This document shows positions 1-13,900 of a DNA stretch of 64,000 nt, one piece after another. The position numbers and the translations under genes were made by a program. The stretch's first letter is position 1. Each line of letters starts with the position of its first letter. The DNA lies in contig CH003283.1 in assembly GCA_000149265.1 (NCBI GenBank), positions 59,280 through 123,279 on the forward strand, written 5' to 3'. This DNA is from Ciona savignyi (taxonomy: Eukaryota > Chordata > Ascidiacea > Phlebobranchia > Cionidae). Below the pieces are notes generated by a model. It searched no databases. It was not told the DNA's origin and saw nothing but the letters and a program-made list of their open reading frames with translations.

Positions 1-3000
1 GACCTGATAGAAGACTCCCACTGTGGGTTGCTGGGGTTGCAGTTGGTGGAGTCGGTGAAGTTGGAAGCTTGCCTGCTCCTCGAGCATCTGATGGAGCTGG
101 TGTTACGTCATCGTGTGGAGGCGCTGGTTTCATTCTCGTGTGTCATCGTAGAAGAGTTGCAACAGGTTGGTGTGGGTTTCAATGGTTAGCATATGATATT
201 TATGTGGATGGGAAAACGCAATGGGCGTTAGATAACACAAGGGATAACGTCAGATTATTTAGTGCCCACTATTGAGTTACCAGAGCTATTGCAGTGTGGT
301 ATGTATGATTCACACATGTGGGTTTAGCGCCTAAGTCAAATTATACCGAAACTTGATAATTGATTGTTCTTTTGTCGTTTTGCCGTTTTTTTTTTCATTT
401 CCAAATAGTTATCAAAGGACCTGCTTCGTGTTTTCATTGTGGAAACAAAAAATAATCTAAACTAAACTTTAATTTGGTAGAACCCATTAAACCACTGGGT
501 TCAGGCAATGTCCTTAAAGTGCCTTGCCCAAGGACACAACCGACTAGCCAGCGACAAGTTTCGTACCTATAACCCATTGGGTAATGCTGGATATTGCAGG
601 ACCAGAAAAGCAGGTATCAAGGCGTGATGGAGGCAATCAACATGTCGGCGGCCATGACGGCAAAAATGACCCGGGAATTTCGATCGCCACCTTTGGAACA
701 GATGGCAATCTTGCTCAAGTGAGTTATCACTGAACAATCATTAATGCTTGTGGTATTCTTTCAAACTATGTATTTCCAGCCGTCAGAGCTCATTGCTATG
801 GCCTCACATACCACTTGTTTACTTATATTTCTTTTATTTTTACTTTTATTGTTACTTTTTTATTATTACTATTATTGTTACTTTTTTATTATTACTATTA
901 TTGTTACTTTTTTATTTTTGTTTTTATTGTTACTTTTTTATTATTACTTTAATTTTTTTATTTTTACTTTTATTTTAATTTTTTTATTTTTACTTTTATT
1001 TTAATTTTTTTATTTTTACTTTTATTTCCAACCCTCAGATTTAAAAGTGAAGAATTGGAAGAACACTGCCCACTGCCACAGCATATCAAGGACCTTCTAT
1101 GGAACTTCCACACGGACATGCTGCTTGACTGTGGGGAGCAAATTGATGAGGAACCTGTGGAGGAGGATAATCAGGTAAATGGAGGCTGAGTAGTCTGGTG
1201 GGTTAGTGTGTTGCTTTTCAGGCGAAGGGTTGCAGGTTCAAAACGGATTGCCAGATAGTCGGTTGTGTCCTTGGGCAAGGCACTTAACGGACATTGCATG
1301 AACCCAGCGGATTAATGGGTTATACTAAATTGAAGTTGTAAATTATATACAACACAATGCAATAGCTCTGGTAACTCGACGGTGGTCGCGAGGTGATCTG
1401 ACGATTGCCTGTGTATTAATTAATACCCATGAGTATTCCCATTCATTTATGGGGAGAAAAATGAATATCCTAGTCTATATTCTCTCTTATGTTGCACAAA
1501 TATTACTGTGATGTTTATGCCAAACTCGTTAAATATCCAGGATACCCTGAGGAGCAAGTTGTCTTCCATTGTTTCCCGCATCCTTCACAAGCGTAAAGAG
1601 GAGGAGGAAAGTCCGGAAGAGTCATCCCATGCCACAGTGGGTGGGGGATCGTTCCGGGACTTAATCATCAGCACGATGATGGGATGGGCTCGAGGGCCGT
1701 CCATCAACAACCCACAGCTTGTACGCGCGATCTTCCGACTCTTGTATCGACAGTACAACGGTGTTGGAGAGGTAAGCTTTCCTATATATGGGGATTCCCC
1801 TGAATAAATGAGAAGAGGATGTTGTTTACATGCAAGTGACATTGCGTGTACTACAGAGGTGCTAGATTCGAAACTTTGCCAAGGAAAACAGTTATAACCT
1901 CTTATATATGGCCGAATGGTTACCTCATATACGATAATCCATTTAATTTAGTATCTATAGGGTTGTTATATTTCTATAGGACTATTTTAGTATAGTATAG
2001 GGCTCTTATATGTAGTCGAATGGTTAGCACTACCGATTCATATATGGAATTCCATTCAATGTAGTGTAACGTTCCTCGCATTCCTTTTTGTTGATTACTT
2101 GATTGGCCTTAATTTGATGACGGGCGGGCGACCTTTCCCTCTACGGCGCATGGTATAAAAGTTTGTATTGAATGTAAGACGGGAGAATAAAATCTTCAAC
2201 TATACGATTCGCTGCAGTAGTACCGAGTTGTCGGTCTGACTTCACACTTTGACCCCATATATGTGGTAGAATGATTAGCACTACTGACTCATATACAGAA
2301 TTCCATTCAATCTAGTATACAGTTAGATAGAGCTAGATCTAGATGGTATAGAGCTAGAGCTTCCGGTCTGACTTAACACTTTGACTCCCCAGATGCAGAA
2401 TGCGTTGATGAAGACGTACTGCATCAGCGCTGCATCGGAGGGTGACACGATGGCTCTGTTGGAGTCGTTGTCCCGTCTTCGCTCGTTGCTCTCTGTGCAA
2501 CTTGGACAGGATGAGGAGACTTTGATCATCAAGGGGCTCAAGTAATTTGCAATGTTTGTAGTTTATTTGCTGGGTTGGTAATAGAAGAAAGTCAAAATCA
2601 ATTCGCCGTTAATGTATTTTAATCACACTTGGCCGCTAGCTAGTCGGTTGTGTCCTTGTGCAAGGCACTTAACGGACATTGCCTGAACCCAGCGGAATAA
2701 TAGGTTCTATCAAATTGAAGGAACGTGTGAATTATACACAACACACTGCAATAGCTCCGGTAACCCGACGGTGAGCACAAGGTGATCTGATGATTGCCCG
2801 TGTGTTAACCCCCTTGATTTTCCCATTAACGGGGATAAACATGAATATCCTATCCTTTTTGTAACTTTTCTTATCATATCCCGGTCAAGATTTGTGCAAC
2901 GCTATTTGTATTTCTATTTTTACAGAACCCACTTATAATGTTTCATATTCAGTTCCATCATGAACAACAAGGTATTCTACCAACACCCGAACCTCATGCG

Positions 3001-4904
3001 CATCTTGTGCATGCACGAGACCGTCATGGAGGTCATGGTCAGCGTGTTGGACGGGGACGGGGATTCAGACTCCATTGGTACGTCGTTGTGATGAACCATA
3101 ATTTCCCGATTTCCACCCAGTCTTAATCGTCCATCTTCATCATTCTTGTGCCAAATTTAACCCTAAATTTTCATTTTAAACCATCACCCCATACATTCAC
3201 CCACATTTAGTCAACTTCCTTCAGGACACTGGCCGTCTTGACCGCTATATTCCACATCTATGATAACTCGGGGTGCTGGAGTTACACGCCCTTTATGGCC
3301 TTAATTCCTGGTCCCTGGGCTACCATGGAGCTGTCCATACTTATGTAATGAAACTTCTACCCCCCAAAGTTGACCCCCAATGTCCACCAAACCCACTCCA
3401 TATTATTTCACCACCAAAACCACAACACTAATAACCCCCATTCACCAACAGAAGTCAAATTCCCGAGGATGGTAGCTGCTTGTTGTCGGTTCCTCTGTTA
3501 CTTCTGTCGGATCAGCCGATTGAACCAGGGAGCCATGTTCGAACATCTCGGCTTTCTGCTCGAACACTCATCTGTTGGACTTGGTGGGTTGAGATAGGAT
3601 ATTCATGTTTATCCCTGTGAATGGTAAACCAACGGGGTTAGCACACAGCAATCGTCAGATCACCTCGCGCCCACCGTCGGGTTACCGGAACTATTTTAGT
3701 GTGTTGTATATGATTCACATGTCCTTTAATTTGGTAGAACCCATTAATCCGCAGGGTTCAGGCAATGTCCGTAAAGTTCCTTGCCCAAGGACACAACCGA
3801 CTAGCTAGCGACCAGTTTCGTACCAGCAACCTTTCAATTGAAGTTGTGATATTTTGTTTCATTTGATGCATTTTATCGTTTCATCGCAGCCACCCCGTCC
3901 ATGCGTGGCTCCACTCCACTAGATGTCGCTGCCGCGTCGGTGATGGACAACAACGAACTGGCGTTGGCGCTGAAGGAAAGCGACCTTGCTAAGGTGAACT
4001 TGGCCGTCGATGTTAACCACTTATTGCAGGAAATAGTGATGTCATGGCTAAATTATGATGTCACAGCTATATTTGTGCGTATTTTGATGCAACAGTGGTT
4101 TTTGGTTTTAACCAGTAATGTAATGTAATTCTTGGATTAATGTTTTTATCAAGACTATATGTGAGTGGTGGCTCGATCACTTGGCACGTCAGTCTAAGTA
4201 AGAAAAAATTTTCCCCTGATCCAAGAAGTATGTCCATCCTGTGTTATACTTACATGGGCCTCATACCTTTCATCATCAGTTAGTGGAACAGTTAGCAACG
4301 TGTGGGGTGGAGAGCAGTCAACTGCTGCTACGGAAAGGCTACCCTGATATTGGATGGAACCCCGTGGAAGGCGAGAGATATCTCGATTTCCTTAAAAATG
4401 CTGTTTTTGTCAATGGTAAGCACATGTGGGAGTTATTTTTACTGTTTGACCACTTAGTTTGCTAGGTTAGTGCATCGGCTTTCAGGTAACAGATTTCGAA
4501 ACTAGTCGCTGGCCAGTTGGTTGTGTCGTTAAGCAAGCCACTTAATGGACATTGCCTGAACCCAGTGGATTAATGGGTTCTACTAAATTGAAGGACCGTG
4601 TCTATCATATACAACGCACTGCAATATCTTCGGTAACCCGATGGTGGTTGCGAGGTGATCTGACGATTGCCCGTGTGATAACCTTCTTGAATATCCTAGT
4701 TTGCTACATTAAACAATGCCTTATCGACCCAGGGGAAAGTGTGGAAGAGAATGCGAATCTGGTCGTTCGACAATTGATTCGGCAAACCGAGTGTCTGGGT
4801 CCAAGTCTACGAGGGGAAGGGGGTCATGGCCTGCTTGCTGCGATCACCTCGGCACTGCAGATATGCAGGGACCGGAGCAGGGATGGGCCGGATCTTAACT
4901 TGTG
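1..4904 (+). CDS. RYR: RyR exons 1-10 of window: central solenoid / RIH region
   Basis: Exons: 1-165 (5' end outside the window), 600-718, 1039-1174, 1541-1771, 2393-2541, 2953-3077, 3452-3583, 3890-3993, 4280-4415, 4733-4904. They encode the cytoplasmic helical solenoid that follows the third SPRY domain, including the inositol-receptor-homology type region. Near-invariant stretches are [47 protein letters not shown] and [15 protein letters not shown]. The exon at 1541-1771 carries an acidic [11 protein letters not shown] insert, a variable loop in vertebrate RyRs. Donors include GTTGGT at 166 and GTAGAT at 4905, weaker than consensus. The 3890 exon completes a codon split after GTGGGT at 3584. 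Confidence 0.93.
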
Positions 4905-7900
4905 GTAGATTTTCCTTATTGGATTAATAAACACACCAATCATAAATTTTGTTTGCTAGTAATAATAAGAACTAGATTAATAAACACACCAATAATAATA
5001 CAACTGAATTAATAAACACACCAATAATAATACAACTGGATTAATAAACACACCAACATTAAATTTTGTTTGCTTTTTATTGTTATTTCGCTTAGGTTTG
5101 GCGGCCGCGTCCGCTATATTTATTAATTTATATTCTTTTTTTAAATGACATGTTTTAACGACTGTTCATTTTGCCGTCTTTTCCTGTTTCTGTGTCATGC
5201 TTTTATTTGTTTGCCATTTTTAAATACTGGGAAAAAAATGAATAAATCAAACTAATAAAACTGAATTGATAAACACACCAATAACCCACGTTCCATGACA
5301 GCAATGAATACGACAACGACGATGACATTCACATGGGTTTCTCCATTCTCGCCTTCTATTCCACTCTTATTGACCTACTTGGAAGGTGTGCGCCGGAGAA
5401 ATACTTAATCATGCAGGTTGGTTGTATGTTGTGGTCAGCATGAATGGGAATATGCAAGGGGTTATGCAAGGGGTTGGTTATATGCCTACTCAGCGTGAGT
5501 GGGGGAATACAAGGGGGTTATCACACAGTCAATCGTAAGTTTGTCTTGTGTACATTATCAGGGTTTTTTAGAGGTATTGCAGTGTGTTGTGTATGATTAA
5601 GATGTTTCTTTAGTTTGGTAGAACCCATCATTCCACTAGGTTCGGGCAATGTCCTGTCTTTACCAAGCTATTTAGTCGTTTCCTAAATATCAACCTGATA
5701 GTACCCTACCTGTACATGTATTATACACAATGGTATTCTACCTGTGCCATTCTTGTGCATGTGGCATACACAATAGTAACTATACCATACCTATGCATAC
5801 ACCATGTTTCACACACCATGTATCCTCCAGGGGAAAAGTGATGCCATTCGCATCCGAAGCATCCTGAGAAGCTTGGTTCCTCGGGAAGACCTCATTGGGG
5901 TGATCAGTCTTCCCTTTGATCTTCCACGCTTCGAGAGAGGTAATAATGCTACAGATTCCCTGTGGTTCAGGACACTGTCTTAACGGCGTACTGTGGGACT
6001 AATTACTAAGGCTTGAAACGTTGTTGATTTAATAAAATGAACAACTGTTTAAAACACACATAAAAACTGGTACAAATTATTCATATTGAAAACACGTCTT
6101 AGTAGTTAAAAAGTCAAGAGATCTTAATTTTTTTCGACAGAATTTGCGCAAACAATACCAGCACGAAAATCAGTATTGCTCTGTCGCCAATGTTAATTAC
6201 TTAAATGTGCAGGGAGATAAATAATAAAAAGGTGCGCGTTAAAATAGCAAAGCAAAGGTAAAACATTAAAAGTTTCAAAAGATATAAACTAAATGTAAAA
6301 TAAAACTAAACTAAGTAGAAAACACTGTATAAAAGGTGTGCTGAAGTGTTTAAACGATTGTATAAACAAGAAACGACAAAGGAGCCCCTGAGTGCGTTAC
6401 ACTAACATTGTGTTCCTCCACCCCCATTGAATGTTATCCCCCCTCCCCCAACAATCCACAGAAGGATCAACGAAAAAATGTATAAACTAAATGTAAAAAG
6501 TGATCTAGGTATAAAACGGTGTATAAAAGCTTTACTAAAAGTCATTAAATGGTGTATGCTTAAAGTCAGTGTATGATACACTAACATTGTGTTGAATGTA
6601 ATTTCTCCCCAACAATCCACAGAAGGATCAACGAACATCCGAGAGCCGGACTTGAGCGCTTGTTTCATCCCGGATCACAAGTCATCCATGGTCCTCTTCC
6701 TGGAGCGAGTATACGGGATCGATTCCCCGCATCTTCTTCTCCGACTCCTGGAATCCGGATTGCTCCCGGACATGAAGTCCGCAGCCCAACTTGATGTGGT
6801 GAGTCCTGCTTGTCCATAAGTTGTTATGATTGAGACCATAGTTGCCACATTTGCTTGACTAAAATAATCTAGTTTGACCTCAAAAATCATCTGGTTTAAT
6901 CTAAGTTGAAAAATAAAACGTCAAAAATGTAAAATTATATATGTTAATACAGAATATATATCTAACATCTAGATTGTACAATCTTACATCTAGAATGATG
7001 CAAAAACACCTAGATTTAGATGAAAATAATCTAAAATGGCAACTATGATTGAGATGTTCCTATCATTTTTTTAAAATCCATCATATCATATACTAACTAA
7101 TATTATTAAGGCTGACAGGTGTTGGAATAGAATATTCATGTTTATTGGGAAAACCAAGAGGGTTATCACACGGGCAATCATCAGATAACCTTGCATCCAC
7201 CGTCGGGTTACCAGAGCTATTGCAGTGTTTTGTACATAATTCACATGTTCATTTAATTTTCCTAGAATCTATTAATCCTTATCAAACATTTTTGATCCCG
7301 CAACCCTGTGTCAACAGACCAATCTTCTAACTATTCTCTACAAATCAATTGTTGGTGATAAGTGAAACTATAAGTGAAGTACAATGTCTTGGAGACGATT
7401 GCCTGTGTGTTAACCCCCTTGGTTTTCCCATTCACGGGGATAAACATTAATATCCTGTCCTATCTTGACCCCGAATACTGCAGAAAAAATAATATTTCTC
7501 ACTGTTACCTTTTGCACACAACACCCCATCTCCCCACAGCCGCACATAAACTCGACGGACATGGCGTTGGCGTTGAATCGTTACATGTGCCACAGTGTGC
7601 TTCCTCTGCTGGTGAAGCATGTCTCACTGCTGGCGCACTGCCAACACCGGCCACAACTTCTCGACCAACTCTTGCACACGATATACAGGATGTCGCAAGC
7701 ACAGGCGCTCACCAAGGCGCAGAAAGAAATGATCAGTGAATGCTTAGTGGCAGTGGCAAGGTATGTTCTGCACCCTTCATTACATTGTAAAGAAGTGTCA
7801 ACGATATGTGACAACCGAGCTGACAATATTTGTTGCAGTGTGTTACAACCCTCCCTGCTACAAGGGTTGCTGAGAAAACTGACGTTCGACGTGCCAGCGT

Positions 7901-10900
7901 TGACGGAGGAAACTTACATCCCTCTACAGGTTTATAAGAATATGCAATGTTACCTCTAAAACAGGGGTCGGCAACCTTTTTCACAAAGAGCAATTTAACC
8001 GATATTCCACAAAATAAAAATCACTGGGAGCCGCAAAACTAATATTATTTTCAAAATAAAAGGAAAACAACACTGTGTGAGATAAAGATACGAGTGTTCT
8101 TCTGTTTTCTTTCACTTATGCATGGGTGTTAAACTTATTAAGCGCTCGCTACTGTAACAATAGAATTAATAAGAGCTGCATCAGAAGGATAAAAGAGCTG
8201 CATGTGGCTCTGGAGCCACAAGTTACCGACCCCTTCCCTAAAACAATGAATGGGTGTTATAAGTCATAACATGAATTATCGTAAATTTACCTTATGCCCA
8301 CTGTCGGGTTGCCCGAGTTAGTATGGATCCACTAGGTCAAAGCAACACCCCACAAAGATTTGCTCCGTGGTATCTATGCTTCTTACTTACTCCTTCCAAT
8401 ATGACATAATGTGTTTGATGCAGCTGCTGAAGGAGCACTACAGCAGATGTTGGAAGTATTACTACCTCCTGGAGGGATGTCCAGACTTTGGGGTGGCCAC
8501 AGATGAGGAAAAACACATCACTATGGTCCTCTTCTGGGGGATTTTTGATTCACTTGTTAAAAAGGTAAAACTCCAAAGTCAGATTTTCTAAAAATGTACT
8601 ATAAGCTTAATCTCTCTCTCTCTCTCTCTCTCTCTATTATATATTATATATTCGTCCGGCCGGTTAGTCTAGTGGTTAAGTGAATCACCTTTCAATCGAA
8701 AGGTTACAGGTTCAAAACTGGTCGCTAGCTAGTCGGTTGTGTCCTTGGGCAAGTCACTTAACGAACATTATCCAAACCGAGCGAATTAAAGGCTTTAACC
8801 AAATTAAAGTAGTGCCTAAATCATACACAACACACTGCAATAGCTCCGGTAACCCGACGATGGGCGCGAGGTGATCTGACGATTGCCTGTGTGTTAACCC
8901 CCTTGGTTTTCGCATTCACGGGGATAAACATGAATATCCTATCCTATATATACATGGTTTGCTGCCCCATAAAATTAGTCTACCATACTTTAAACATATG
9001 ATACTTGCAGCCGTACAGCCAGGAATTGTTCTCCAAAGTCCTGCCATGTCTATGTTCTATCGGCAACGCTCTCCCACCTGACTATGCGCTCTCCCCCGCA
9101 CTTGAGAAGTTGCACCAACAATCATCCATAGATTCCCATGGGAAGTTCCATCCACAGCCTGTGGACACAAAGAGGTGGGTGTGGTGCTTGTTGGTGGCTG
9201 GGACATGGTATGCGTGTTAGTGTGGTGCTTGTTAATGTGGTGCATGTTGTTGGGTCATGGTATGATGGTTAATCCGGCTGATTAGTCTTGTGGATTAGTG
9301 CGTCGCATTTTAATTGGTTTGCAAGTTCGAAACTGGTCGCTAGCTAGTCGGTTGGTCACTAGCTATCCTTGTGCAAGAAATTTAACGGACATTGCCTGAA
9401 TCCAGCGGATAAATGGGTTTTACCAAATTGAAGGAACGTGTGAATTAAACACAACTCACTACAATACCTCCGGTAACCCGACGGTGGGCACGGAGTGGTC
9501 TAGCGATTACCCGTGTGGCTACCCCCCTAGTTTTCTCATTCATGGGAACAAACATAAATATTCTATCCCAATGTTTGTAGCATTTTATTCCCGGAGAAGC
9601 TGGATGTGTTTGTGAACAAATGCTCGGAGCAGTGGCATGACACGTGGGCGTTGGAGAGGTTCACACTGGGTTGGAGTTACGAGGCTCATTATAACGAAGC
9701 ACTGAAGCAACACCCCATGCTGAAGCCATATCGTCTCCTCAATGACAGAGTAAGTGGTTTGTGTCCATCTCTGACTGATTAGCTTGGTGGGTTAGTGCAT
9801 CGCCTTTCAACCAAAAGGTTGCAGAATCGAAACTGGTCGCTTGCAGGTCGGGTGTATCTTTGGGAAAGGTACTTAATGAACATTGCCTGAACCCAGTGGA
9901 ATATTGGGTTCCACCAAATTGAAGGAACATCTCAATTATTCACAAAACACTGCAATATGTCAATCATTTAGGTGATCTGACGATTTTCCCATGTGTTAAC
10001 CATCTTTGCGTTTTCCCACTCACGGGGATAAACATGAATGTCCTATCCCGTATCATCTCATTTGCATACTTCATTACACCTCATTTGCATACCGTCCACA
10101 GGAAAAGGATGTATACCGGCCAAGCGTGAGGGAAGGCATCAAAGCACTCATCGCGTGGGGCTGGAGCTTCAAGAAGATCGTGGAAGCCACCGATATAAGC
10201 CAGTTACCAGCTAAAGTCAGATGCTCATCCCAGTCCAACATTGTGATTTGTCTTTCTTATTTAAACCATTTTAACGGTAGATTTAGACGACACAGGCAAT
10301 AACGAAAGTACCATGTGTCCACTGTCGGGTTACCGAAGCTATTGCAGTAAGTTGTATATGATAAAGTCATTTACTTCAACCCATTGTTTTGCCAAATCCA
10401 AGCAACTATGGTTATGTGTTTTTTCCAAGCAATACAACAGTCTTCATAATCAGATTGTTTCGATCCCACAACCTTTAGACTTATGGTCCTAAGTTACCTT
10501 TCTCATGTGTTATCGTCAACTAATCGAGCCAACATCGAACAGACAGCATCTGATGCCCATGGATACCTGCCACGCCCGTACGATCTCAGTGGAGTGTCAC
10601 TCGGTCGTGAGATGATGCGAACCGCCGAGATGCTAGCGGAGAACTTCCACCTGGTGTGGGCGAGGAAGAAGATGGGGGAGTTGGAATCCAAACACACCAA
10701 CCTCCCATCGCATCCCATGCTCGTACCGTACGACCGACTCACTGCCAAGGAAAAGGAGAGAGACAGAGGGAAAGCTTATGATTTGCTCAAGTTCTTCCAG
10801 GTAGATAATCTCAGCCCAATGTAGAAACATTAATTTCAACTTTCAAATAAATAAATTAAAAATAATCCAATCTTTACCATCCATGTTCAAATGTTTTGGT

Positions 10901-13900
10901 TTCTTATCCATTTCTATCTTCGGGTCAACTTCTCCAAAACTTCATGTTTATTGTTTTCTAATGAAACTTTAGATTAAATCATCGCAAATTATTTGCCTGA
11001 ACCCAGCGATTAATGGGTTCTACCAACAGTGAAGGAACATGTAAATCATATACAACACACTGCAATAGCTCTGGAAAACCGACGGTGGGCGCAAGGTGAT
11101 CAGACGATTGCCCGTGTGATAACCCCCTTAGTTTCCCATTCACAAGGATAAACATGAAAATCCAATATAATTCGATTGTTGTGTTCAGTTCAACAACTAT
11201 GTGATGAGCAAAGCTGAGAAAGAGGAAGTTGACGTGAAATCTTCGGTCGAAAAACGATTCTCGTCGATGGTTTTGCAAAGATTATTGAGCTATGTGCAGC
11301 AGGTGAGCTATGTGCAACAGGTTAGCTATGTGCAGTGGGTGAGCTATGTGCAACAGGTCGGTATTTCATACTTGTGTGTGGATGGATGTATAGTTGGAAG
11401 AGCCCTGCTGAAAAGTTTGGTCAAGTGCCTTTTTATCCTGTTGTGTATTGTGTCGCCATGTTTTGTACATAATTCATATTGTGATATAGGCCACTGTATA
11501 TGTGAATGGTGTAAGCCAAGCAGTTGAGATGATGAAGCAGAGACAGCAGGAACACGCTGCGTTCGGTGGAAATTATGAGGCTCCTTCTATGCAGCAGCCA
11601 CAAGCTAACGACGACATCAAGTTCTTTGCAAAGGTGATGCTGGTTGATGTGTTGACATGTCCGACCGGTTGGTATGGTGGTTTAGTGCGACGCCTTTCAT
11701 TCGAAAGGTTTAAGGTTCGAAACTGGTCGCTAGCTAGTCGGTTGTGTCCTTGGGCAAGGCACTTAACAGACATTACCTGAACCCAGCGAATTAATGGGTT
11801 CTACCAAATTTAAGGAACGTGTCTACCATATACAACACACTGCAATAGCTCCGGTAACCCGACGGTGGGCGCGAGGTGATCTGACGATTACCCGTGTATT
11901 AACCCCCAAAGTTTTCCCATTCCCCGGGGTAAACATGAATATCCAATCCTAATCATAATGACAATATTGCAGGTGGCTATGCCGTTGATGGAATCTTATT
12001 TCAAGAACCAGGAAATATATTACGTGGAGGCGTGTGGGAATGCCAATGATGGCATTGCAGTGGCTTCCAATAAAGAAAAAGAATCTGTTGCAATGTGAGT
12101 ATTTTTCCAGTTTTATTTATTTTATGAAGGTTTTGCGGCCATGTCTAAATATACCGAAGGTAAATATTTAATCAAATTTTAATGTTTTAACGACTGTTGT
12201 TTTGCCGTTTTTTCCGTTTTCCGTTTTTTCCAAATTTTTATCAAATGTCATGCTTCATGTTTTCATTGTGGAAACAAAAAATAAACTGAACTAAAGAACC
12301 ATTTTAAACTTATTTGTAAACTTTTGTTACCCAGTGTCGGAAACCTAATGCTTTTATTCTTTCCAGGTTATTTTGCAAGATGGCGCTATTGATCCGGCAA
12401 CGCATCACTATGTTCGGTAAATATTGCGTCGACGTCAGTTCTATGTTTTACTAACATGTTGTCTGCAGGTGTGGACGCTGGGACTGCAATCAACTGTGTG
12501 AAGATCCTGGCTGAATGCATTGACGCCTCGTAAGTTGTAATCATCCAACCATTATTTAGTCTGGTGGCTAATGGCTGATGTGAAGCATTGAGGCTAGTCT
12601 GGTGGTTTAGTGTGGTGCCTTTTAACCAAAGGTTTGCAGGATCGAAACTGGTCGCTAGCTAGTCGGTTGTGTCCTTGGGCAAGGCACTTAACAGACATTG
12701 CCTGAACCCAGCGGATTAATGGGTTCTACCAAATTGAAGGAACGTGTCTATCATATACAACACACTGCAATAGCTCCGGTAACCCGACAGTGGGCGCGAG
12801 GTGATCTAACGATTTCCTGTGTGTTAACCCCCTATGTTCCCCTATTCACGGAAATAAAACATGAATATCCCACCCATGACATGAGTTTTGTACAGAACAA
12901 TCACGAAGGCGTGCTCAGAATCAATGAAACAAGCTCTCATCTCATTCTTCAACAATGCAGCTGATGATTTGAAGTTGATGCTGAACCACATACGAAGGTA
13001 TATCTCTTTAACTTAATTTTCGGATAGTTCAATCGAGAGCGCTGGTAGTCGAAAGGTCGTGGGATTGGATCCAGCCACTTGCTAGACAGCTGTTTCATTG
13101 AATATATAAGTCACTTGGTGGACATCTCTTTGAACCCACTTGATTATTGAATTAATTCATGTTAACTCTACATTATATACAACACACTGTAATATTTCCA
13201 TACCTCGAACGTATGAGGTAATCTGACGATCACCCGTAAGATAACCCTCCCCCATTTATTCCTAAGTATAAAACACAACCCACATAACGCATGATTAACT
13301 GTACATTATATACAACACACTGTAATATTTCCAATAACTCGACTGTATGAGGTAATCTGACAATCACCCATGAGATACCTCTCCCACGTTCATTCATTTA
13401 CGGGTATAAAACACAACCCACATAACACATGATACGCAGCTCCCACATTTACTCATTCCCAAGTATAAAACACAACCCACATAATGGTTGATCCACAGCG
13501 GGCGTATCAAGATCCTCCAAACGATGGTAGCAGGAGCGCACACCAGCAACTACGTCAGCCACTGTCTCCTCCCTCTCCTCACCATCCTGTTCCGCCATCT
13601 GGGTCGCCACAACTTCGGTGGAGAGCTCTTGTGTGAGTGGGTTGTGAGGTTGTTTGACCGATTAGCTGGGTGGGTTAGTGCGTCACCTTTAGGGGTGCAG
13701 GTGCGAAATTGGTTGCCTGAACCCAGTGGATTAAGGGAATCTACCAAATTGAAAGAACATCTTAATCATATATAACACACTGCATGTCAAATCCAAAATA
13801 GCTCTGGTGGGTGCAAGGTAATTTGACGATTGCCCATGGGTTAAAGCCCCTTGGGTTTTTCCTAACAGGGGATAAACATGAATATCCTATCCTAAGTAGA

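Noticed and set aside
744..1004. Phe/Leu-rich open frames
   Set aside because: Translation of a T-rich minisatellite before a RyR acceptor.
11660..11730. tRNA genes
   Set aside because: The A- and B-box-like motifs belong to SINE heads. No complete cloverleaf with an acceptor stem and anticodon arm could be drawn for any copy.
12698..12964. Recurring [24 protein letters not shown] open frames throughout the window
   Set aside because: They are the composite SINE read through its body; SINEs are noncoding and the frame breaks in most copies.
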